From NCBI GenBank assembly GCA_020633975.1, contig JACKCR010000004.1, forward strand, positions 1 through 64,000: a stretch of DNA of 64,000 nucleotides, written 5' to 3'. The notes beneath the pieces were generated by a model. The model made no database searches and was not told the origin of the DNA. It saw nothing but the letters and a program-made list of their open reading frames with translations. Within the stretch, counting starts at the first letter, position 1, and each line of letters opens with the position of its first letter. Source of the DNA: Candidatus Eiseniibacteriota bacterium. Lineage in GTDB: Bacteria; Eisenbacteria; RBG-16-71-46; CAIMUX01. Shown one piece after another: positions 35,320 to 43,994 of the stretch. The position numbers and the translations under genes are program-made.

Positions 35320-36612
35320 GTGAACGTCCGCGAGACACCCGGCCCGCCTCCCACTCCGCCTACGGACGGCCCGATCGGCGGCAGCCCTCCTCCGACCCGT
35401 CGGCCGAAGGGGCGCTTCTCCCGACGCGAAGAGCGCGCGGTCACCATCCTCTGTGCCGTGTACGCCCTTCGGATCGTTGGGCTCTACATGGTGCTCCCCG
35501 TCCTCTCTCCCTACGCTGCCTCTCTCCGCGGGTCGACAGGGCTTCTCACCGGGCTCGCGGTGGGTGCCTATGGGCTTTCCCAAGGTGTGTTCCAGATCCC
35601 CTTCGGCTCCCTCAGCGACCGGATCGGGCGGAAGCGAGCGATCGTCTTTGGGCTGTCCCTGTTCGCGATCGGGAGCGCGATCGCCGGTGCGGCAACGACG
35701 GCCGTCGCTTTGGTCTTGGGACGGCTGGTCCAGGGCATGGGCGCGATCGCATCGGTAGTCGTCGCACTCGCGGCAGACCTGACGCGAGAACAGGTACGCA
35801 CGCAAACGATGGCACGGATCGGGGTCTGGGTCGGGGGCGCATTCGCCGTCGGGATGACGGTCGGGCCGTTCGTCGCCGGCGTCGTCGGTATCCCGTCGCT
35901 CTTCTGGGCGACGGCCGTACTCTCGGCACTGGGGGCGATCCAGCTCGTTGTCGCGGTGCCGGAGCCACGGCGTCGTCGTCAGAGATCCGATGGCCGGAGA
36001 GGTACTTCCGAAGAGCGCCTCCGCACCGGGGATGTCCGGTTCCTGCTGGCGCAGCGCCCGCTCCTTCTCCTGGACGTCGGGACCTTTCTGCTCCATCTCA
36101 CGCTCACCGTGATCTTCGTGGTCCTGCCGTTCGTCTTCGACGCCGAGTTCGGACCGGGCCGGATCGGGCGGGCGGTGGTCCCGATCGTGGTCGTCGGGCT
36201 CGGAGCGATGGTGCTCGCCGCGAGGTACACGGACCGGACGGGCCGGAGCTCGCGGGTCTTTCTCGTCGGCGGCGCGCTCTTCCTCGTCGCGTGCATCGTC
36301 CTTGCGATCGGGGGGACGACGGGCGCGGGCGCGGTGGCTGGCCTCGGCGTCTTCGTCCTGGCCGTCGCTTGTCTCGAACCAACGCTACCGGCGCTCACCA
36401 CTCGATTTGCGGTCGGGCCGCACCGAGGCGCGGCGATGGGCGTCTTCCACATGGCCCAGTTCCTGGGGTCGTTCGTGGGAGGGCTGGTCGGGGGCGCGGC
36501 CCTGGGCGGCAGTCTCCTGCTCCCATTCCTCCTGCTCGGAGGACTCGTCGCCGTGTGGCTTCTGGCCGCTCGGTCTCTGGCCCCGTGGGCCGGCCCGGTG
36601 GAAGACAACTGA
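35320..36612 (+). CDS. MFS transporter, YajR-like 12-helix type
   Basis: The 430-residue protein has a long proline-rich cytosolic N-terminus (1-35) and about 12 helices. Motif A appears as GSLSDRIGRKRAI near residue 100, and YALRIVGLYMVLPVLSPYA in helix 1 resembles the YajR group, but the C-terminal YAM domain of YajR is absent. It should be a proton-coupled exporter of unknown substrate. GTG 35320 is used and has no strong ribosome site. It follows the histidine kinase by 88 bp and could be read from the same transcript. Confidence 0.82.
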   Translation: MNVRETPGPPPTPPTDGPIGGSPPPTRRPKGRFSRREERAVTILCAVYALRIVGLYMVLPVLSPYAASLRGSTGLLTGLAVGAYGLSQGVFQIPFGSLSDRIGRKRAIVFGLSLFAIGSAIAGAATTAVALVLGRLVQGMGAIASVVVALAADLTREQVRTQTMARIGVWVGGAFAVGMTVGPFVAGVVGIPSLFWATAVLSALGAIQLVVAVPEPRRRRQRSDGRRGTSEERLRTGDVRFLLAQRPLLLLDVGTFLLHLTLTVIFVVLPFVFDAEFGPGRIGRAVVPIVVVGLGAMVLAARYTDRTGRSSRVFLVGGALFLVACIVLAIGGTTGAGAVAGLGVFVLAVACLEPTLPALTTRFAVGPHRGAAMGVFHMAQFLGSFVGGLVGGAALGGSLLLPFLLLGGLVAVWLLAARSLAPWAGPVEDN

Positions 36613-36709
36613 GCCTGGAACTCCGCTAGCGAACGGGCCTATAGATCTTCGTCCCAACTTCGGTTAGTCCTTACGCCCTGAGCGGGGACCTTCGCGTAGT
36701 ATTCGCGCG

Positions 36710-36752
36710 TTGTGTCCCCCTGGCGTGGACTTGCGAGGGGCGGAAGACACAA
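36710..36752 (+). promoter_or_regulatory. Two-part hairpin in the gdhA leader
   Basis: TTGTGTC (36710-36716) pairs with GACACAA (36746-36752), and directly inside it CCCCT (36717-36721) pairs with AGGGG (36736-36740), with a one-sided bulge CGGAA. This makes a 12-bp stem 90 bases before the gdhA start. It resembles a structured mRNA leader rather than a terminator because no U-tract follows. The class is not recognised. Confidence 0.45.
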
Positions 36753-36802
36753 GGGGACGTTCGTTCGGTGCCATACGGGCACTGCGGAAACGGGCGTCCT
36801 AA

Positions 36803-38176
<1,374 letters not shown>

Positions 38177-38195
38177 TCCGACTCTAGCGGTTGGC

Positions 38196-38297
38196 GCCGA
38201 GAGCGGCCGGACGGTCCCTCTCGGCAACCAGCCAGTCTCCTTGGCAGGGGAGGGACGAAGGGCGCGTGCTACGCGCGTCCGGCCCGGGTCCCTCCCC
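38196..38297 (+). ncRNA. Candidate pseudoknotted structured RNA between gdhA and the sensor kinase
   Basis: Hairpin A: GCCGAGAG (38196-38203) with CTCTCGGC (38218-38225). Stem B: GGGGAGGGAC (38247-38256) with GTCCCTCCCC (38288-38297). Inside B, hairpin C: GCGCGT (38262-38267) with ACGCGC (38271-38276). The loop of A, GGCCGGAC (38205-38212), is complementary over 8 bp to GTCCGGCC (38277-38284) beside C, which would form a pseudoknot. It ends 28 bases before the kinase start. No U-tract follows, so it is not a plain terminator. The compact fold resembles a riboswitch or leader element; no known class is assigned. Confidence 0.5.
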
Positions 38298-38325
38298 GAG
38301 CCGTCACTCGAAGGGAAGAGGGTCG

Positions 38326-40308
38326 ATGGGCTCCCTTTCCAAGATCGGTTCCTCGTTCGCGCCCGGACTGAGCCCAGAGCGGCCGCTCGAGGATCTCCCG
38401 AGCATCTGGGGACGGAGGCCGTCCTGGCAGCTTCCGCTCCGGTGGCTCATTGCGCCCCTTCTCGTCTCCCTGGCCGTCATCGCCAACTCCCTCGGATTCT
38501 CCCTGGATCTCCGCGCCATCCTTGCGATCGCTGCTGCCCATCCCGTCTTCAGTGCGCTCATCACCCTTGCGTATCGGCTCTCCGATCGGAGTGCGGGGAC
38601 GACCGGATACGATCGGATGCTGCTCTCGACGGAAGTTCTGGTCGACTACGTCGCCATGTTTCTTCTCATCCACTTCACGGGTGGAGTGTTCAGCCCGCTC
38701 ACGCCGTTCCTCATCTTCCATGTGATCCTGGCCGGTATCCGGTTCCCGGGCGGGGCTGCGTATGTCTTCGCCACCTGGGCCACCCTTGGGATCTGGGGGC
38801 TCTACTTCGCGAATCAGTCCGGCTGGATCACGAGTCGCCCCATCGTCCACGAGGGAGTCCTGCTGCACCCGGAGTCCGGCGGACTCGAGGCGAAGGTCGC
38901 GCTGGTTTCGCTCTCGGTGACCATCTTCCTTGCCGCCCTCCTCGTCCATCAGATCATGATCGGCGTTCGGTCACGCGTCGTCGCACTCTCGGAGACGACC
39001 GACGCGCTCGCGATGTCGAACCGGAAGCTCGGGAGCCTCTACGAGATCGTGCGGGTCATCGGGAGGGAACGGCATCTCAAACGGATCCTCGATCGTGTGG
39101 CGCATGAGCTCGCCGGGATCGTGGGGAACGCTGCGGTCGCGATTGGACTGGTAGAGGAGGGTGGCCGCACGCTCCGCTTCGCGGCTGCGGAGGGACTCCC
39201 CGACGTCTTCACCACCTCGACGATCGAACTCGAGAAGAGTCCGTTCCACGAACGCGTTCTCCGCGGCGAGACGGCCCTGGAGGGGCGGATCGACCTCGAT
39301 CACTCTCATCAGTTGCGCGGGAAGCTGGCGGATCTCGGAATCCAATCGATCCTCTTGGCGCCCCTCCGCGTCGAGAATCGGATCCTAGGGACACTCGGGA
39401 TCTACGCGACTCAGGAGGGGCGCTTCCACGACATCGATGCGAGGTTCCTCGAACTCACTGCGGAGCTCGTCGCCATGGCGATCGAAGATGCACGCACGAA
39501 CGAGGAGATCGAGGCGCTGGTCGAGGAGAAGACCCGTTTCACACTCCAGGTCGCGCACAACTTGCGAGCTCCCCTCGGCGCAGCGCTCGGCCTCCTCGAC
39601 TTGATGACGGCGGGGCACCTAGGCCAGATGGACCCGCGACAGCTCGAGACCACCGAGCGAGTCATGACGCGTCTCCAGGCGCTCGACGAGATGATCTCCG
39701 GGCTGCTCGAGATCGGTCGGTCCCGAGACTGGGGCCAGGAGATCGTGGACGTACGCGTCGATCCTGCGGAGGTAGCGAGACATCTCGAGTCCACGTTCGG
39801 GCCGGAGGCGACCCGTCACGGTGTGAGCTTCCATGTGTGCGCGGAGGATGGGCTGCCGACGGTTCAGAGTGGTGGCGACTTGGTCATGCGGATCGCAGAG
39901 AACCTCGTCTCGAACGCGATCAAGTACACGCCGGCCGGGGGAGAGGTCGACGTTCGCTTCGAGAGGAAGGCGCCTGGACAGGTCCGGCTCCTCGTCCGCG
40001 ACTCGGGCATCGGGATTCCGTCCTCGGAGCAGAGTCGACTCTCGGAGGAGTTCTTCCGAGCGAGCAATGCCAAGAAGCACACCGCCCTCGGGACGGGACT
40101 AGGCCTCGCTTTCGTGAAGGAGGCTGTGGAGCGTCATAGGGGGCATCTGTTCGTGGCGAGTGATTCTGGGCTGGGGACGATCGTCGCGGTCGATCTCTAC
40201 GAGAAACGGCCCGTCAGTCCCGTCGCGGACACCGCGCCGGAGATCGAGGGCCGTCCCGTCACCTTCATCGGAACTAGCTACGACCGACCTTCGCCCGAAG
40301 CACGCTGA
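38326..40308 (+). CDS. Membrane sensor histidine kinase with GAF domain
   Basis: The 660-residue protein has about six N-terminal membrane helices (38-235, starting LRWLIAPLLVSLAVIANS), a short coiled segment, GAF (about 255-400), HisKA (about 410-480; LQVAHNLRAPLGAALG, so the acceptor His sits in an HNLRAP box) and HATPase_c (about 515-635; ENLVSNAIKYTP, DSGIGIP, GTGLGLAFVKEA). It should phosphorylate a response regulator in response to a membrane-sensed signal. AGGGAAGAGGG precedes ATG 38326. Its last 35 bases overlap, tail to tail, the receiver gene on the other strand. Confidence 0.88.
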   Translation: MGSLSKIGSSFAPGLSPERPLEDLPSIWGRRPSWQLPLRWLIAPLLVSLAVIANSLGFSLDLRAILAIAAAHPVFSALITLAYRLSDRSAGTTGYDRMLLSTEVLVDYVAMFLLIHFTGGVFSPLTPFLIFHVILAGIRFPGGAAYVFATWATLGIWGLYFANQSGWITSRPIVHEGVLLHPESGGLEAKVALVSLSVTIFLAALLVHQIMIGVRSRVVALSETTDALAMSNRKLGSLYEIVRVIGRERHLKRILDRVAHELAGIVGNAAVAIGLVEEGGRTLRFAAAEGLPDVFTTSTIELEKSPFHERVLRGETALEGRIDLDHSHQLRGKLADLGIQSILLAPLRVENRILGTLGIYATQEGRFHDIDARFLELTAELVAMAIEDARTNEEIEALVEEKTRFTLQVAHNLRAPLGAALGLLDLMTAGHLGQMDPRQLETTERVMTRLQALDEMISGLLEIGRSRDWGQEIVDVRVDPAEVARHLESTFGPEATRHGVSFHVCAEDGLPTVQSGGDLVMRIAENLVSNAIKYTPAGGEVDVRFERKAPGQVRLLVRDSGIGIPSSEQSRLSEEFFRASNAKKHTALGTGLGLAFVKEAVERHRGHLFVASDSGLGTIVAVDLYEKRPVSPVADTAPEIEGRPVTFIGTSYDRPSPEAR

Positions 40309-40654
40309 GGAGTTGCTCCTTGCGTAGAGGCTTCTGGAAGACTCCAGCCAGGCCGAGAGCGTTCGCGTCCAATGTGTAGCTCAGGTTGTCTCCAACCGAA
40401 CTGAGCATGAACACGGGAGCTTCGTTCCCTTCGGCCCGAAGATCACGCACGAGACCCGTGCCTGCGTCGACTTCCTCCATCATCATGTCGATGATGAGGA
40501 TGTCCGGATGCACCCGCCTGAATGCGATGAGACCTTCCTCGGCACTGTCGGCGGAGGCGAAACCGAACCCTTCCGACTCCAGGACGACCTGCAGGTAGGT
40601 GAGGACGTCTGGGTCGTCGTCCACGCACAGGACCAATGGCCTTCGTTCGTTCAT
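40274..40654 (-). CDS. Receiver-only response regulator
   Basis: The 126-residue CheY-like receiver lacks an output domain. It shows VLCVDDDPDVL (acidic pair), ILIIDMMM with the phospho-acceptor Asp, the Ser of MLSSVG and the Lys of FQKPL. Its ATG overlaps the stop of the hydrogenase protease gene (ATGA), so it is the last gene of the hydrogenase transcript. Its 3' end overlaps the convergent kinase gene by 35 bp. It could receive phosphate from that kinase or from the hybrid kinase upstream of the hydrogenase genes. Confidence 0.88.
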   Translation of the reverse strand: MNERRPLVLCVDDDPDVLTYLQVVLESEGFGFASADSAEEGLIAFRRVHPDILIIDMMMEEVDAGTGLVRDLRAEGNEAPVFMLSSVGDNLSYTLDANALGLAGVFQKPLRKEQLLSVLRAKVGRS

Positions 40655-41202
40655 GCGTGCTCCCTTCCCGCTGGTCTTGAGGTTTCGGAGATGCCCAAGA
40701 GCCGTGAGATGTGGTCGAGTGCAGCTGTGAGGTTGTCCCTAGCACCACCGGAGAGCCGTTCGCCGAAGCCGTCGAACTCGTATCCCCGAATCCCGAGGAT
40801 CCATGCTTCCGGACGCCGTCCGTGCAGCTCTTCGGTGAGCCCGAGAAGCCCGGAGGGCGATACGCCGTGGCTCGTGAATCGCACCGGTTCCTGACTAGGT
40901 TCGACTCGGCGAAGCGAGAACGGAGCTGGGCCGATCCGGTCCGCATCGACGAAGATCACACGTTCTGCCCTGGCCACGTCCTCGGCCTGCTCGATCTGGA
41001 GGTGGTAGTCCCAGCAGACCTCGACATCTGGCTCGGGCTGGGACGCCGTTTCTGCCGCAACGTTCGTCGCGGCCCGTCCGGCTGTCGCGCCTGTCTCGAC
41101 GTCTCGCCGTTCGATTGCCGCCGCGAACGACGGGCCGAGTCCGTCGTCCAGCCTGGCGGGATTGCCGATCGCCAGGATCAGTGTGGTTCGCTCCGGGCTC
41201 AT
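40651..41202 (-). CDS. hoxW: Hydrogenase maturation protease
   Basis: This 183-residue nickel-dependent endopeptidase removes the C-terminal peptide from the hydrogenase large subunit after metal insertion. The family opening LILAIGNPARLDDGLGPSFA carries the Asp of the GNxxxxDDG motif, and the later FTSHGVSPSGLLGL segment carries the second metal ligand. It overlaps hoxH upstream and the receiver gene downstream by ATGA. hoxW is named from its place beside a group 3d hydrogenase. A linker (about 35-65, rich in Ala/Glu/Thr) is longer than usual. Confidence 0.86.
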   Translation of the reverse strand: MSPERTTLILAIGNPARLDDGLGPSFAAAIERRDVETGATAGRAATNVAAETASQPEPDVEVCWDYHLQIEQAEDVARAERVIFVDADRIGPAPFSLRRVEPSQEPVRFTSHGVSPSGLLGLTEELHGRRPEAWILGIRGYEFDGFGERLSGGARDNLTAALDHISRLLGISETSRPAGREHA

Positions 41203-42638
41203 CCTCGCGACCTCTCGTCGATCGTAGCGCCGGACGAATCCAGGAGTGCGACATGGAGCGGCATCTGTCCGAGGGCGTGCGTCGCGCAGGAGAGACAAGG
41301 GTCGTAGGCGCGGATGCCGACTTCCACGTTGTTGAGGAGCGACTCGGTGAGCTCCTTCCGTCCGGAGAGATGGTCCTCGGCGATCCGCCGCACTGTCCGG
41401 TTCATGGCCTCGTTGTTGTGGGTCGTCGAGACGATCAGATTCGCCTTCGTGACTTGATCGTGCTCGTTCACTTCGTAGTGATGGAGCAGCGTCCCACGCG
41501 GAGCTTCCAAGACGGCGACGCTTCGTCGACTCGGTTGAGATACCGGTGCGACGAGGTCCATGCTCTGGAGATCCGGATCGCGTAGGAGCTGCTCGATCTT
41601 CTCGGCGGCATGGAGCATCTCGACCATCCGGGCCCAGTGATACGCCATGGTCACATTGCAGACCGAGCCGAGATGGGACTGGAACTCCTGTCGGCGCGTC
41701 TCGGCCCGCGGTGTATCGATTCGAGTACACACGTTGAGTCGTGCGAGCGGACCGACGCGATACCAGCCTCGCTCCGGACCGAACTCCGTGAGGAACGGAA
41801 ACTTCATGTAGGACCAGCTACGCACCTCTTCCGCCAAGTAGTCGAGATAGTCCATCGGATCGAGCTGATCCGCGAGGATCCGTCCCTCGGCGTCCACGGC
41901 CCGGAGTTTTCCGTCGTACAGATCCATCTCTCCGTCTGGTCCGACGATCGCAACGTGGTTGGAGGGGAAGGCCCCGAAGCCGGCGAGCTGCTCGAGGTGT
42001 TCGAGAGTGTAGTCCCTGGCCAAGGAGACCGAACTCTCCGCCCAGCCGAGGATCGTCTCGATCTCGTGCAGAAGAGAGTCTCTCTCCTCCGGCCGGAGGT
42101 TCTTGTTGATCCCACCCGGGATCGCGCCCGTCCCGTGCACCTTCTTGCCCGCAGTGGCGAGGATGATCTCCTGTCCGTACTTCCGAAGCAGCACACCTCG
42201 CTTCGCGAGGTCGGGATGGGCGCGAATGACCTCGGTGACCGTTCGCTTGTCCCGTGGTGCCTCGAATCCAAACAGGAGGTCAGGCGAGGACAGGTGGAAG
42301 AAGTGGAGCGCATGAGACTGGAGCATCTGTCCGTAGTGCATCAGTCGCCGCATCTTCTCCCCAGTAGGAGTGAGCTGGGCGCGTCCGGCGATGATGTCGA
42401 CGGCCTTGGCCGCGCACAGATGGTGACTGACCGGACAGATGCCGCAGAGACGCTGTACCAGGACCGGGAGCTCCCAGTACGGACGTCCTTGGATGAAGCG
42501 CTCGAATCCGCGGAACTCGACGATGTGGAGCTTTGCATCCACGACGCGGCCGTCAGGATCGAGGTGGATGGTGACCTTCCCGTGTCCCTCCACCCGACTG
42601 AGTGGTTCGATCGCAATCCGCTTCGTACTCGTGGTCAT
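41199..42638 (-). CDS. hoxH: NAD-linked [NiFe] hydrogenase large subunit HoxH
   Basis: The 479-residue subunit holds the Ni-Fe(CN)2CO site. The L1 motif is RLCGICPVSHHL (near residue 62) and the L2 motif DPCLSCATH lies near the C-terminus, so all four Ni-binding cysteines are present; cleavage after that His would remove about 26 residues. The sequence is of group 3d type (bidirectional, NAD-coupled). It works with HoxY, and electrons pass to HoxFU. GAGAGGAAG precedes ATG 42638. An in-frame upstream ATG at 42704 would overlap hoxY and is not used. Confidence 0.94.
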   Translation of the reverse strand: MTTSTKRIAIEPLSRVEGHGKVTIHLDPDGRVVDAKLHIVEFRGFERFIQGRPYWELPVLVQRLCGICPVSHHLCAAKAVDIIAGRAQLTPTGEKMRRLMHYGQMLQSHALHFFHLSSPDLLFGFEAPRDKRTVTEVIRAHPDLAKRGVLLRKYGQEIILATAGKKVHGTGAIPGGINKNLRPEERDSLLHEIETILGWAESSVSLARDYTLEHLEQLAGFGAFPSNHVAIVGPDGEMDLYDGKLRAVDAEGRILADQLDPMDYLDYLAEEVRSWSYMKFPFLTEFGPERGWYRVGPLARLNVCTRIDTPRAETRRQEFQSHLGSVCNVTMAYHWARMVEMLHAAEKIEQLLRDPDLQSMDLVAPVSQPSRRSVAVLEAPRGTLLHHYEVNEHDQVTKANLIVSTTHNNEAMNRTVRRIAEDHLSGRKELTESLLNNVEVGIRAYDPCLSCATHALGQMPLHVALLDSSGATIDERSRG

Positions 42639-42663
42639 CGGAACTTCCTCTCGTGGGATCGCG

Positions 42664-43209
42664 TCAGTCGTACTTGCAGAGGAGGTAGGGGAGTTCGGGC
42701 GCATGCCCTTCGAGGAGTGCCGTGATCGCTGCCCAGAAGGCGTCGGCGGATGGTGGACATCCGGGGAGGTGGTAGTCCACCTCGACGATCTCGTGACACG
42801 GCTTCACGCGACTCAAGAGGAGCGGAATCTCCTCGTCGTCCGGGATCCGGCCCGAGTCGTTGTGAACCGTCGGACCGTCCAGGTAGGCCTCACGGAGGCA
42901 CTCCTCGAGAGGCACGAGATTCCTGAGTGACGGCAGTCCCCCGTTGGTCGCGCAGTCGCCCACCGACACGAGAACCTTGCACTGGCGTCGGAACTCCTGG
43001 AGTACACGCACGTTGTCCTCGTTCGCGCATCCGCCCTCGACCAGGCCGATGTCCACCGGGTGCTCGATCGATTTGATGTCGTTGATCGGGGATCGGTCGA
43101 ACTCGACGAGGTCCACCAACTCCAGGATCCGCTCGTCGATGTCGAGGAGCGACATGTGACAGCCGAAGCACCCGCAAAGGGAGGTCGTCGCTACCTTGGG
43201 TTTGGCCAT
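42664..43209 (-). CDS. hoxY: NAD-linked [NiFe] hydrogenase small subunit HoxY
   Basis: The 181-residue subunit carries the proximal [4Fe-4S] cluster that links HoxH to the diaphorase. The four cysteines are visible in SLCGCFGCHMSLLDID, VEGGCANEDN, VGDCATNGG and YHLPGCPPSAD. Its short length (no medial or distal cluster domain, no Tat signal) is typical of cytosolic group 3 enzymes. AAGGAG lies 9 bases before the ATG. It sits between hoxU and hoxH with short gaps, one transcript. Confidence 0.94.
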   Translation of the reverse strand: MAKPKVATTSLCGCFGCHMSLLDIDERILELVDLVEFDRSPINDIKSIEHPVDIGLVEGGCANEDNVRVLQEFRRQCKVLVSVGDCATNGGLPSLRNLVPLEECLREAYLDGPTVHNDSGRIPDDEEIPLLLSRVKPCHEIVEVDYHLPGCPPSADAFWAAITALLEGHAPELPYLLCKYD

Positions 43210-43214
43210 GAGGT

Positions 43215-43994
43215 TCACTCCTTTCCAGCCGGCGCCGGTGTCGAGGTCGGAGTCGAAGCGTGGGGCGGTGTCGGGCCGGTCGTGCTCTCGACTTCCGTCC
43301 CGATCGGCGTTCGGTCGAACGGTCGCTCGCCAACCGGCACGGCGAATCCGGTTCGCTTCCGGAGTAGCGTTCCGGTTGGACACGCGGAGATCGCCGCGTC
43401 GCTGGCATCGATGTTCGTTTCGGCGAGACCGCCCTCCGCAGATACGATCAGGTGCTTCTGGATGCCTCTTCCGGCGAAGCCGAAGACTCCCTTGCCGTCC
43501 GATTCCTTCGAGGCCCGGATGCACCGCGCACAAAGCACACAGCGGTTCCGGTCGATCAGGATGTCCGGATGGGTAGCGTCGATCTCCCGGTGCGGGAAGA
43601 GAGCTGGGTACGTCGGAGCAGTGATCCCGAACCGGTAGGCCAGAGCCTGGAGTTCGCACGCTCCGCTCCGCTCACAGAACATGCAGAAGTGGTTGCCTTC
43701 GGCGAAGAGCATGTCGATCAGGTTCTTACGGAACCCGCGAAGTTCTTCCGTGTCGTTCTCCACGACCATGCCGTTCGTTGCTGGAAGCGTGCAGGCACTG
43801 TGGATCCTGCCGTTCACGCGGACGACGCATACTCGGCAGGCCCCAAAGGGCGTGAGATTCTCGAGCCAGCAGAGCCGAGGGATATAGATGCCCGCGGAGT
43901 CGGCGATCTCGAGGATGGTCTGACCAGCGTGCCCGGTGACTTCGGTTCCATCTATTATCAGCTGTATGGCAGTTGCTTCGTCCGAATCGCTCAT
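43215..43994 (-). CDS. hoxU: NAD-linked hydrogenase diaphorase subunit HoxU
   Basis: The 259-residue iron-sulfur protein is homologous to the N-terminus of complex I NuoG. An N-terminal [2Fe-2S] domain (LCWLENLTPFGACRVC plus a later CTLP) is followed by the His/Cys [4Fe-4S] motif GNHFCMFCERSGACELQ and a [4Fe-4S] ferredoxin motif RCVLCARCIRA with its CPTG cysteine. It conducts electrons between HoxF and HoxY. The last 40 residues are a proline/threonine-rich tail not needed for cluster binding. Its ATG overlaps the hoxF stop (ATGA). Confidence 0.93.
   Translation of the reverse strand: MSDSDEATAIQLIIDGTEVTGHAGQTILEIADSAGIYIPRLCWLENLTPFGACRVCVVRVNGRIHSACTLPATNGMVVENDTEELRGFRKNLIDMLFAEGNHFCMFCERSGACELQALAYRFGITAPTYPALFPHREIDATHPDILIDRNRCVLCARCIRASKESDGKGVFGFAGRGIQKHLIVSAEGGLAETNIDASDAAISACPTGTLLRKRTGFAVPVGERPFDRTPIGTEVESTTGPTPPHASTPTSTPAPAGKE

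Noticed and set aside
38222-38229. CGGCAACC as in SAM-I/SAM-IV riboswitches within the structured RNA
   Set aside because: The flanking helices and the GGUGCNAAUUCC segment of SAM riboswitches are absent, and the downstream gene is not linked to methionine.
41199-42638. Possible selenocysteine in the hydrogenase large subunit
   Set aside because: All four metal-binding positions are encoded by cysteine codons, so this is an ordinary [NiFe] enzyme.
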